From assembly GCA_041753075.1 (NCBI GenBank), contig JBGSVE010000128.1, positions 1 to 25,797 on the forward strand: a stretch of DNA of 25,797 bases, in the 5' to 3' direction. Both the position numbers and the translations under genes were made by a program. Below, one piece after another: positions 14,647-22,668 of this stretch. This stretch comes from UBA6163 sp041753075. Its GTDB lineage: Bacteria; Planctomycetota; Planctomycetia; Pirellulales; Pirellulaceae. The notes beneath the pieces were generated by a model. It was not told where the DNA came from and ran no database searches. It was given only the letters and a program-made list of their open reading frames with translations. The first letter of the stretch is position 1, and each line of letters starts with the position of its first letter.

Positions 14647-15984
14647 ATGAATAACGCTTATCGCGGATTGCTTTGCATCTCGCTCGCAATGCTAGCGACG
14701 CCTAGCCAGGCCGCGGAACCGACTTATCGCGAGCGGCAAATAGTCGTTCCGCGGGTGCAAGCTAGCACACAGGCCGGGCGAAATAATCAATTGCGAACCG
14801 GCAAGCAGGCTTCGCTTGTGAAGCAGGCGGCGCATTCACAAGTCGTCGAAGAAATGCCACCTCGATTGGTCCGCCGCACCGCGGTCCAGCAGGCGAGCTA
14901 CGGCTGCGAGTGTGGCCAATGCGTTGGCGAGCCGACTTGCGGATTAGAACCAAGTTGCGGTTACGAAGTCGGTTGCGGTGCCGAGGGCTGCGGAATCGTT
15001 GGTTGCGACGGCGGGTGCGAACCGGCCTGTGGTTCCGAATCTAGTTGCGACGCCGCGTGCGCAATAGAGGCTTGTGGCACCGGTGGATGCGATTCGTGCG
15101 GCATGTCGTCATGCAACGGCGGCTGCAACGATAGTTACAATTTCTGTCTGCCAATTTTTCGCATCAATTGGTGCCGGTTCGAGCTCTTTGCCGGCGTTAA
15201 CGGTTTCACCGGGCCGGCGAACTATGCCAACACTGCGGCGACGCCAAGCGAATTTCGCAACGGGTCCAGCAGCTTTGGATTCTACGAAGGGTTCAACGAA
15301 GGCCGATCGCTCAAACCGCTGTTCGGCTTGGACTTGGCTTCTCAATTCGGCGTTCGTGCCACGCAGTCGAGTTTGTCCGGAACCGAGTTCACCGACGAAA
15401 TCCGCAACCAAGTGTTCGTCACCGGTGGACTGTTTCGCCGCGTTGATTTTGGATTGCAATACGGTCTCGTTGTTGATTACTTGAACGACGATTGGTGGTT
15501 CCAAAATGACTTGGTCCAGCTTCGCGGCGAATTGAGTTGGAACGATGGTTGCGCACACGAATGGGGCTACCAATTCATGGCTGGTGTCGATGATTCAACC
15601 TCGACGACCAGCGTGTTCAACGCGGCGGGCAGTCGCGTCAACGGAACCGTATCGTTCGAGCCCGTCGATCAGCATCGGTTTTTCTTTCGCGGCAACACCG
15701 GCGGCGGGGGCCAGTACTACGGTTTCGTCGGCGGAACCGACCAGAGTGACGGATTGTTGGGCGTCGGACTAGTTACCGCAGCAAAGCGTGGCTTTGCCTT
15801 CCAAGCCGGCTCTACCTATCTTGTTCCCAACGAAGGCCAGCGTTCCGGCGGAAACGAAAACGAAAGCTGGAACATGACCATGGGCGTCATCTTTCGGCCC
15901 GGCGGTCGCCAAGCTTGCGGTCCTTATTGTCGGCCGATGTTTGATGTAGCCGACAATGGCACCTTCTTGATCGATCGCTTGTAG
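14647..15984 (+). CDS. Exported protein with Cys-rich segment and DUF6666-like domain
   Basis: 445 aa with a clear signal peptide (RGLLCISLAMLATPSQA, cleavage near residue 22-23). Residues about 23-85 are polar linker. Residues 87-160 form a low-complexity block with 17 cysteines at spacings of 2-6 residues, mixed with Gly, Glu and Ser (patterns such as CGLEPSC and CDGGC). Then comes a beta-rich domain (about 175-445) with FELFAGVNGFTGPAN and GLFRRVDFGLQYGLVVDY that is clearly paralogous to the exported protein encoded at 10797-11792. The Cys block should be oxidised outside the cytoplasm and could crosslink the protein to the envelope; that is inference. An AGGA lies 9 bp before the ATG, and a hairpin precedes it. 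The stop lies 4 bp from that of the convergent PEP-CTERM gene. Confidence 0.78.
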   Translation: MNNAYRGLLCISLAMLATPSQAAEPTYRERQIVVPRVQASTQAGRNNQLRTGKQASLVKQAAHSQVVEEMPPRLVRRTAVQQASYGCECGQCVGEPTCGLEPSCGYEVGCGAEGCGIVGCDGGCEPACGSESSCDAACAIEACGTGGCDSCGMSSCNGGCNDSYNFCLPIFRINWCRFELFAGVNGFTGPANYANTAATPSEFRNGSSSFGFYEGFNEGRSLKPLFGLDLASQFGVRATQSSLSGTEFTDEIRNQVFVTGGLFRRVDFGLQYGLVVDYLNDDWWFQNDLVQLRGELSWNDGCAHEWGYQFMAGVDDSTSTTSVFNAAGSRVNGTVSFEPVDQHRFFFRGNTGGGGQYYGFVGGTDQSDGLLGVGLVTAAKRGFAFQAGSTYLVPNEGQRSGGNENESWNMTMGVIFRPGGRQACGPYCRPMFDVADNGTFLIDRL

Positions 15985-15988
15985 GCTT

Positions 15989-16909
15989 TCAAAGACTGCT
16001 GGCCCGGCGGCGGCGACTTCGCCACGCACCACCGACCATTCCCAACACCGACAGCAAGCCGATGGTTGCTGGCTCCGGTACGCCAACAATTTGGCTAACA
16101 ACGATGTTGTCAACATAGTTTTGAACTGCTTGATTGTTACTGAAAACAAAGCGATTGAGGTCTTCGCTAGCGACCGTAAACGTTCCCGCGCCCAAGCTTG
16201 CCCCATCGACTCGAATGTCGTAACCGATAACCGAGTTTGCACCATAAGAACCAGCCACCGTCGGCGTAAACGTCAGCAGCGCGTTGTGGACATCGTTTGG
16301 TGTCAAATAATCAAAGTTTCCTAGGTTTAACGCACCAAAATTATCAAACGCGCTGCCGTTGGCGGCGTTACCATTGGCCCCTTGTTGGAACAACACACCA
16401 AATTCAGTTCGAGCGATCGCGGCAGGGCCACCCAAATCGACCGGCAACAAAGAGTTCAGACCCAATCCAAACGCGACGTATCCGCCACTCGTCGTTAACG
16501 AGTTCGGATCGGTACGGCGATCGAAATCAAATCCAACGGTAAAGCCAAGCGGCGAACTGGAAAGCAAAGTGCCGAGATCAAATGCGACCGCTCCGTTGGA
16601 CAAGTGTCCGTGGTTGCCCAAGGCTCCATCGAACTGATTCAAGCCAACAACTTGGTTTGCGCCGCCGGTGCGACTCGTTGTGGTGATGTACGTCGGCGTC
16701 AGCGTGCCACCTAAAGCATTGTTATTTTGCCCCCAACTTGACGACCCATTGCCTGTACCGGCTGGGTTGCCGTTTCCATCGCCGCTGCCGTTTGTCCGGC
16801 TTTCGAACGTATCGGAAAATAGAACAATTGCGGCCCGGGCCGAGGGATTGATTTGCGACAATGCGGAAGTTGTGAAAAGACCCGCAATCAAAATGAAACG
16901 ATTCATCAT
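15989..16909 (-). CDS. PEP-CTERM sorting-domain protein
   Basis: A 306-residue secreted protein. The N-terminus is a signal peptide (RFILIAGLFTTSALS, cleavage near ARA|A at about 26). The C-terminus is a textbook PEP-CTERM signal: VPEPATIGLL from residue 277, a hydrophobic helix SVLGMVGGAW and the basic tail RSRRRR, so it should be processed by an exosortase (gene not in this window). The body is Gly/Asn-rich and beta-like, with FSDTFESRTNG near the start and FDFDRRTD in the middle, resembling a concanavalin/lectin-type fold; this is inference. The ATG at 16909 has a GGAG about 12 bp upstream; a second ATG follows at 16906. Upstream lie two GAAACCGGTTTC palindromes, the nearest 93 bp before the start. 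Confidence 0.88.
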   Translation of the reverse strand: MMNRFILIAGLFTTSALSQINPSARAAIVLFSDTFESRTNGSGDGNGNPAGTGNGSSSWGQNNNALGGTLTPTYITTTSRTGGANQVVGLNQFDGALGNHGHLSNGAVAFDLGTLLSSSPLGFTVGFDFDRRTDPNSLTTSGGYVAFGLGLNSLLPVDLGGPAAIARTEFGVLFQQGANGNAANGSAFDNFGALNLGNFDYLTPNDVHNALLTFTPTVAGSYGANSVIGYDIRVDGASLGAGTFTVASEDLNRFVFSNNQAVQNYVDNIVVSQIVGVPEPATIGLLSVLGMVGGAWRSRRRRASSL

Positions 16910-17001
16910 GGCGGTTTACTCCGTGCCCGTGCGACACGTAACGACGAGCAATTTGAGGAAGTGAAGAACGAGGGAGGAGGCTGGCAAAAGAAGCGAGTTG
17001 C

Positions 17002-17013
17002 GAAACCGGTTTC
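17002..17013. promoter_or_regulatory. LacI-type operator-like palindrome, site 1
   Basis: Perfect 12-bp palindrome GAAACCGGTTTC, 93 bp upstream of the PEP-CTERM start. A GAAA-CCGG-TTTC or GAAA-CG-TTTC centre is typical of LacI/GalR-family operators. No LacI-family gene is present in the window. Confidence 0.6.
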
Positions 17014-17097
17014 ACGGTAATCGCAAAATTGTTCGTAGTCAATGAATATCTCAGAAAAATTCCTGTCGCACTACGACAATCGCCGTATCTAAGGTAA

Positions 17098-17116
17098 CGG
17101 TATTCACCAAATACCG
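17098..17116. repeat. Perfect dyad between the two operator-like sites
   Basis: CGGTATT (17098-17104) and AATACCG (17110-17116) with a 5-bp centre CACCA. It lies 14 bp before operator-like site 2 and could be a binding site for a second regulator or a hairpin in a leader transcript. Confidence 0.45.
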
Positions 17117-17129
17117 ATTTAAAGCGATT

Positions 17130-17143
17130 TGAAACCGGTTTCA
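17130..17143. promoter_or_regulatory. LacI-type operator-like palindrome, site 2
   Basis: Perfect 14-bp palindrome TGAAACCGGTTTCA, containing the same 12-bp core as site 1. It lies 129 bp from site 1 (same core position to same core position) and 204 bp before the ATG of the giant gene. Two identical sites at this distance would allow DNA looping by a tetrameric or paired repressor. Confidence 0.62.
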
Positions 17144-17346
17144 GATTCGCTCGGGTAATGTTGCCGGTTCAAAACTCAAGCGGATTTAAGGTGGCAGACG
17201 CTGCCCTAAGTTTCAGGTCGCCAGAAATCGCGCTCACCCCGCCAAATCGTTAAACTAGGATGTATGCGGATTTCAGTTACGATTATTAGGCATAATCCAC
17301 GACGGTACTGCAGCAAATCGACGTTTCACAGCGCGTGGGGTAGGCG

Positions 17347-20300
17347 ATGGTCCGGAGAATTTCGATACGAAAACCGAAACGGCGACATCCAGTCCGCCGA
17401 CTCGCGCTTGAATCGCTCGAGCCTCGCCGCCTGTTCCACGCGCCAGGTAGTCCGGTTGTCGAATTGGAATCCGCACATGGCGTGATTACTGCGGGTGGAT
17501 TGGTTTCGCAGTGGAATGACCAGTCAGGTTTCGGCAACCATGTGGTTGCGGTCGGAACGGAACAACCGGCTTTTAATCCGGCGATCACCACGCCTTCAAA
17601 CGCTCCGGCCATTCGATTCGATGGCGTCAATGATCGTTTGGTCCGGACGATCTCCGACGGTGTGGCCGGCCTCAGTGGCCTGCCACCGGGCAACGCCGAT
17701 CGCTCGCTGTTTATCGTCGCCCGGTTTTACGACGCGGCGGCTTGGGGCGGCGTCGCGTATGGTGACGCGGCCAGCAACCAAACCTTCGGCGTCGGTGTGG
17801 TGGGCCCGGGTAACAGCGAGGGAAGGTTTGTGCTGCAGGGATTTGGAGCAGGCAATGATCTCGTCTCAACCACTTCCGGCTACAGCGCGGCGACTCAAAC
17901 CGCTGGCCAGTGGACCATCTTGGCGGCGGTGCTCAGCGATGGCACCGCGACGCTGTACGCCAACGGTTCGGTGATTGCCAGTTGGACACACAACTACGAT
18001 ACCGATCTCACCAACTTGGCGCTACTGAGTGGCATCGCCTCGTCGCGATTGGTCATCGGCGAAGAGATTGGTGAGGCCGGCCACATTCAACTCGACCTAG
18101 CGACGGTACTGGTTTATCCGACGGCAGCCAGCGAATCGTTTCGCATGGAAGTCGAAACTTATTTGACGGCCGAATATCTCGCCGCCGACTTGATGCCCGA
18201 CGCGGTCGACGATTCGGTTGCGGTCGACGCTAATACTTCGTTTGTGATTCCAAAGGCAGCGTTGCTGGCCAATGATTTACTGGGCAACATCCCGACGTCG
18301 ATTACATTTTTCGATGCGATATCGGCGCAGAACGGTACCATAGACCAGAGCCCAACGGCGCTGACCTACACGCCCGCACCCGGCTTTGTGGGAATCGACA
18401 CGTTCACGTATTCAATCACCGACGCCGACGGTGATATCGATACCGCGACCGTCACGCTTAACGTCACCATCGCGTCGCCAGCGTCGTTCGTCGATGAAGT
18501 TGTGCTCTCGAATTTAAACGCTCCGCTGGCGCTGCAAACGCTGCCCGATGGTCGAATCTTGTTGCTCGAAAAAGCGGGTTCGATCAAGATCTTTGACCCC
18601 GCAGCGGAGATCCCTGTGGCCCAGCCGTATCTCACGGTGCCAAACGTCCAAAGTGGCCAGGAGCGCGGGTTGACCGACATCACGCTCGACCCAGACTTCG
18701 CCACCAACGGCTATTTCTATGTTTACTACGCTCACGCCGAAACGATCAATTCGTTGGCGATGGCGCGAGTTCGATTGTCTCGGTTCACGCACAGCGAAGC
18801 CGGTGGCACACCCCACGCTGATCCATCGTCGGAATTTGTTGTGTGGGAAGATCCCCAGGCGGTGAACCTGACTCAATTCTGTTGCCACTATGGCGGCGGA
18901 TTGGATTTCGGTCCCGACGACAAACTGTATTTAACGATCGGCGACAAATGGCGGCGTCCAGCAAATTCGCAAGATTTGACCAACGCGGGCGGCAAAATTC
19001 TGCGGCTCAATCCCGACGGCACGATTCCGACCGACAATCCCGTGTTTGGCAACCCAAACAGTTTGCCCGGCATTTGGGCTTACGGACTCCGCAATCCATT
19101 TCGCGCCCGCTGGGACATTGAAACGGATCGATTCTTTATCGGCGACGTGGGCGGAAATGACCAATTGACCGCGCGCGAGGAACTCAATCTCGGCGTCGCC
19201 GGTGCCAATTACGGTTGGAACCAAGTCGAAGGTGTGATTGGCAATCCGCTCTTGACCGATCCGATCTTTGACTATGGCCATCAAGGCGCAACGCCGCTCG
19301 GTGGTGCGATCGCCGGTGGCTTGGTTTATCGCGGTGCGCAGTATCCCGCCGAGTTCAATGGTGCGTACTTCTTTGGTGACTATGTCGGCGGCTGGATTCA
19401 TTACCTCAAGTTTGATCCCATCACCGGGGCAGTGATCGATGCCGATCCAGCGACACCCCAGCTCGATGCGTTTGAGTTCAGCGATGCACCCATCGCGCCG
19501 GTGGCATTCGAGGTTGGTCCCGAAGGCGCAATCTACTACGCCGACTTCTTCACTGGCCAAGTTCATCGTATCGTCTACAACAGCGGCAACCTAGCACCGA
19601 CCATTGTCACCGCAACGGGCACACCGACTGTTGCACAGAGCGCCCCGTTGGTCGTCAATTTTTCCGGGTCCGCGACCGACCCCGATGACGATTCGTTGAC
19701 CTATACGTGGATTTTTGGCGACGGCACGCAAGGAACCGGTGCCAATGTTTCGCACTCCTACGCCGCAGTCGGTCAATATGCTGCGACGTTGCGAGTTTCC
19801 GATGGCACGAACACGACCGTATCAGCACCGATTGTGATTACCGTCGGCTCGGCACCGGTGATTCAAAGCATCTCGCCGATCGACGGCACGACATTCCGCG
19901 CTGGCGATTTGGTCAACCTTTCGGCGGTCGTGCTGGATGATGGACCGCTCGGAAACAGCAACTACAGTTGGACGGTGCGATTCATTCACAACGGCCACAC
20001 GCATCCTGAATTTGACGGCATCAGCGGAACCACGGTGCCTTTCGATATCTTGACCACAGGCCATGATTTCTCCGACAGCACCGGCTTCGAGATCGAATTA
20101 ACGGTGACCGACCAAGACGGCATTTCGGCTACTGACGTTGTGCGAATTTTTCCCGAAAAAGTTAACCTCGACTTCAATACAAACTTTCCCGGACTGATCA
20201 CCTACGACGTTGACGGCATCAATCGCACCGGCAACTTCACGCTCGATTCGGCCATCAACTTCGAGCATGTCATCATCGTTCCGCCAACGCTGTTGCAATC

Positions 20301-22620
20301 TGGTCTACAATACAATTTCGTCCGCTGGTCAACTGGCTCGACCGAACCAACACTGCTGTTGACGACGCCGGATGTCAATGCCACCATCACCGCCGAGTAC
20401 ACCGCCGTAGGCGCTCCGCCGCTTGTGACCCAGAGCCTTGTGCTGAGGCTGGATGCCGAAGCGGGCGTAACGACATCAACTGGCACGACGGTCGCCAGTT
20501 GGATTGACCAAACCGGTCGCGGCAACGATTTGTTTGCGTCCGGTGACCCCGAACTGCTGACCGCTGCGCTCAATGGTTACGATGTCATTCGTTTGGATGG
20601 AAGTGGTGACAAACTGCAAGGCATCGCCAGTCTCGCTGGTGGATTGCCCGGCGGTGCGAGTAATCGTTCGATCTTTGTCGTTGCCAGATACGACGGCGGC
20701 GGATACGGAGGTTTCACTTACGGCGCACCTTCGCTCAATCGAACGTTCGGACCCAGCGTCTCGCCGACCGGCAATTTGTCGGCTCAAGGCTGGGGGGCAG
20801 TCAATGATTTCGACAGCGGCGTTAGCGGCGATGGAGCCGGCTGGCTGGTTCAAGAATTGGTTCTCAATTCCAATCAGCTGACTCATTACAAAGACGGTGC
20901 GGTGATCGATTCACGCAGCCACTCCTACAACACGCTCGTCGGCACCGGGTCCGCAATCGTCTTGGGTGCTGAGATCGATGGTAATCCGTTTGTGAACATG
21001 AGTGTTGCCGAAGTCTTGGTCTACGACACGGCGCTCGATGCAAACGATCGCCAACAAGTTGAAGCCTATCTGTTCGCCAAATACTTCAGCAACAACTCAC
21101 GACCGGTTGCCGGCGATGACACCGGGCTGGGCTTCGTGACCAACGCGAACTTCACCTTCACCACGGCCAGCGTATTAGCCAACGACAGTGACGCCGACAG
21201 CGACCCGCTGAAGATTATTAGCCTCGACACGACAGGCACCTTGGGCCTGGTTCAACAGCTTACCAATGGCACGTTTCGCTACGACCCCAACGGCCAATTC
21301 GGCGGTGTTCCAATCGGCCAAACCGCGACCGATTCGTTCACCTACACGATTAGCGACAACCAGGGCGGAGTCACAGCCGCGACCGTCACGATTACGATCA
21401 ACGGCGATAATCCCGCTGACATCAGTAAGTTGCAAACTGGCGTCGTCAGGGCAACCACTGAAAACTGGACAACCGTCACGCTCGATAAGTCCTACATTGA
21501 TAAAGTCGTCGTGGCCACGTTGGTCACCGACCGCAACAATCCCTCGGTGGTCGCGCGGATTCGAGAATCGGATCAAGCCAACACCTTCCAAATCCTACTC
21601 CAGCGTACCGGCACCTTCGGTGGCTCCGCCGCAGTAACGCTCGATGTTCATTATCTTGTTGTCGAGGCCGGCGTATACAACATTGACGGCGTCAAGTTTG
21701 AAGCGATCAAAGTCGATTCGACGCAAACCGATCGCAAAGGATCCTATGTTGGCCAAAATGCTTTCGGGTCGCTTACCAATGCTTACAACGCTCCCGTCGT
21801 TGTCGGCCAAGTAATGAGTTTCAATGATCCGAATTGGTCTGCGTTTTGGTCCAGCGGGAACATTGCGACTGACCCGGCAATTGCAAGCCAATTGCGCGTC
21901 GGCCGGCATGTCGGTTCGGCAACGATTCCGCCGGGCAATCATCTCAGCGAAGTGCTCGGCGTCGTTGTGTTCGAGGCCGGCACCGGCATCATCGGAACAC
22001 AGCGGTACAGCGCCGACCTCGGCGCAGACGCAATCGATGGCGTCAATCAAAGTGGCGACAGTTATCCGTTGACATTGCCTAACCCGTCGGCGGCGATCGC
22101 GACGCAAAGCGGAATGGACGGCGACGATGGTGGTTGGGCAGTGCTGCATGGAACCAGTCCAACTAATGACTTTCTGCGTTTGGCCATCGACGAAGACCAG
22201 TTCGATGATTCCGAAAGAAGCCACACCAATGAACAAGTCTCCTATATCCTATTCGCTCCCGCCATCGGCGGCGTCGTCGATCCGTCCGATCTCAACACCG
22301 GTGCCCTGGATTATGACGTCGATGCCAATGGTTCAATCACGCTCAAGGATGCCCTCCGCGTCATCAATGCGATCAGCTTCGAGCGCCGCAGTACCGAAGG
22401 TGAATCGCCGCCGCAGTTCGGGTTCAACACCGATGTCAATCGCGACGGCAAGACAACACTACGCGACGCCTTATTGGTGATCAACCAAATCGCCCGCATG
22501 AGCCGCGCCCCAGTGATCGATCAATTGCTGGCCGATGGTGAAGACGACGATCGCGACAAAGCACTCGAAACGGTGCTTGATTGGATGATCGACGAACCCA
22601 TGACGATTGTTGCTAGGTAG
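17347..22620 (+). CDS. Giant extracellular multidomain protein: LEPR-XLL leader, two LamG-like domains, sugar dehydrogenase propeller, PKD, dockerin
   Basis: 1757 aa. The N-terminus is not a normal signal peptide but a very basic stretch followed by LALESLEPRRLF, the planctomycete LEPR-XLL-type export signal. Domains in order (approximate residues): concanavalin/LamG-like 32-278; Ig/cadherin-like with PDAVDDSV and DTFTYSITDADGD 283-378; glucose/sorbosone dehydrogenase-type beta-propeller 382-745, with His514 in CCHYGGGLDFGPDDKLYL, Arg582 in YGLRNPFRARWD and ANYGWNQVEG; PKD 748-835; Ig-like plus a repeat-type module ending in ATITAEYTAV 839-1020; second LamG-like 1028-1248; second Ig-like 1252-1358; an unassigned beta-rich region 1359-1640; dockerin type I with two Ca-binding repeats (DVDANGSITLKDALRVIN and DVNRDGKTTLRDALLVIN) 1648-1718. 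The role is probably oxidation or binding of extracellular sugars with PQQ; catalysis is inferred from motifs. Confidence 0.88.
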   Translation: MVRRISIRKPKRRHPVRRLALESLEPRRLFHAPGSPVVELESAHGVITAGGLVSQWNDQSGFGNHVVAVGTEQPAFNPAITTPSNAPAIRFDGVNDRLVRTISDGVAGLSGLPPGNADRSLFIVARFYDAAAWGGVAYGDAASNQTFGVGVVGPGNSEGRFVLQGFGAGNDLVSTTSGYSAATQTAGQWTILAAVLSDGTATLYANGSVIASWTHNYDTDLTNLALLSGIASSRLVIGEEIGEAGHIQLDLATVLVYPTAASESFRMEVETYLTAEYLAADLMPDAVDDSVAVDANTSFVIPKAALLANDLLGNIPTSITFFDAISAQNGTIDQSPTALTYTPAPGFVGIDTFTYSITDADGDIDTATVTLNVTIASPASFVDEVVLSNLNAPLALQTLPDGRILLLEKAGSIKIFDPAAEIPVAQPYLTVPNVQSGQERGLTDITLDPDFATNGYFYVYYAHAETINSLAMARVRLSRFTHSEAGGTPHADPSSEFVVWEDPQAVNLTQFCCHYGGGLDFGPDDKLYLTIGDKWRRPANSQDLTNAGGKILRLNPDGTIPTDNPVFGNPNSLPGIWAYGLRNPFRARWDIETDRFFIGDVGGNDQLTAREELNLGVAGANYGWNQVEGVIGNPLLTDPIFDYGHQGATPLGGAIAGGLVYRGAQYPAEFNGAYFFGDYVGGWIHYLKFDPITGAVIDADPATPQLDAFEFSDAPIAPVAFEVGPEGAIYYADFFTGQVHRIVYNSGNLAPTIVTATGTPTVAQSAPLVVNFSGSATDPDDDSLTYTWIFGDGTQGTGANVSHSYAAVGQYAATLRVSDGTNTTVSAPIVITVGSAPVIQSISPIDGTTFRAGDLVNLSAVVLDDGPLGNSNYSWTVRFIHNGHTHPEFDGISGTTVPFDILTTGHDFSDSTGFEIELTVTDQDGISATDVVRIFPEKVNLDFNTNFPGLITYDVDGINRTGNFTLDSAINFEHVIIVPPTLLQSGLQYNFVRWSTGSTEPTLLLTTPDVNATITAEYTAVGAPPLVTQSLVLRLDAEAGVTTSTGTTVASWIDQTGRGNDLFASGDPELLTAALNGYDVIRLDGSGDKLQGIASLAGGLPGGASNRSIFVVARYDGGGYGGFTYGAPSLNRTFGPSVSPTGNLSAQGWGAVNDFDSGVSGDGAGWLVQELVLNSNQLTHYKDGAVIDSRSHSYNTLVGTGSAIVLGAEIDGNPFVNMSVAEVLVYDTALDANDRQQVEAYLFAKYFSNNSRPVAGDDTGLGFVTNANFTFTTASVLANDSDADSDPLKIISLDTTGTLGLVQQLTNGTFRYDPNGQFGGVPIGQTATDSFTYTISDNQGGVTAATVTITINGDNPADISKLQTGVVRATTENWTTVTLDKSYIDKVVVATLVTDRNNPSVVARIRESDQANTFQILLQRTGTFGGSAAVTLDVHYLVVEAGVYNIDGVKFEAIKVDSTQTDRKGSYVGQNAFGSLTNAYNAPVVVGQVMSFNDPNWSAFWSSGNIATDPAIASQLRVGRHVGSATIPPGNHLSEVLGVVVFEAGTGIIGTQRYSADLGADAIDGVNQSGDSYPLTLPNPSAAIATQSGMDGDDGGWAVLHGTSPTNDFLRLAIDEDQFDDSERSHTNEQVSYILFAPAIGGVVDPSDLNTGALDYDVDANGSITLKDALRVINAISFERRSTEGESPPQFGFNTDVNRDGKTTLRDALLVINQIARMSRAPVIDQLLADGEDDDRDKALETVLDWMIDEPMTIVAR

Positions 22621-22668
22621 TCGGCGGCTCGTTAATTGCGCGAGCACGTCACCCGCGTGGTAAATCGT

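Larger units (their letters stand above)
16910..17346. other. Divergent regulatory region, 437 bp, no gene
   Basis: This spacer separates the PEP-CTERM gene (-) and the giant gene (+). No credible ORF lies in it. It contains two copies of the palindrome GAAACCGGTTTC, a 7-bp dyad between them, and a GGCAG-ACG-CTGCC hairpin at 17193-17205. The stretch 17030-17130 is AT-richer than the flanks, as expected for promoter DNA. Clear -35/-10 pairs could not be fixed by eye. Confidence 0.7.

Noticed and set aside
18931..19566. 211-codon antisense frame within the giant gene (also 21595-22236)
   Set aside because: Protein composition is that of a reverse-strand shadow in GC-rich DNA, with no start context or family motifs.
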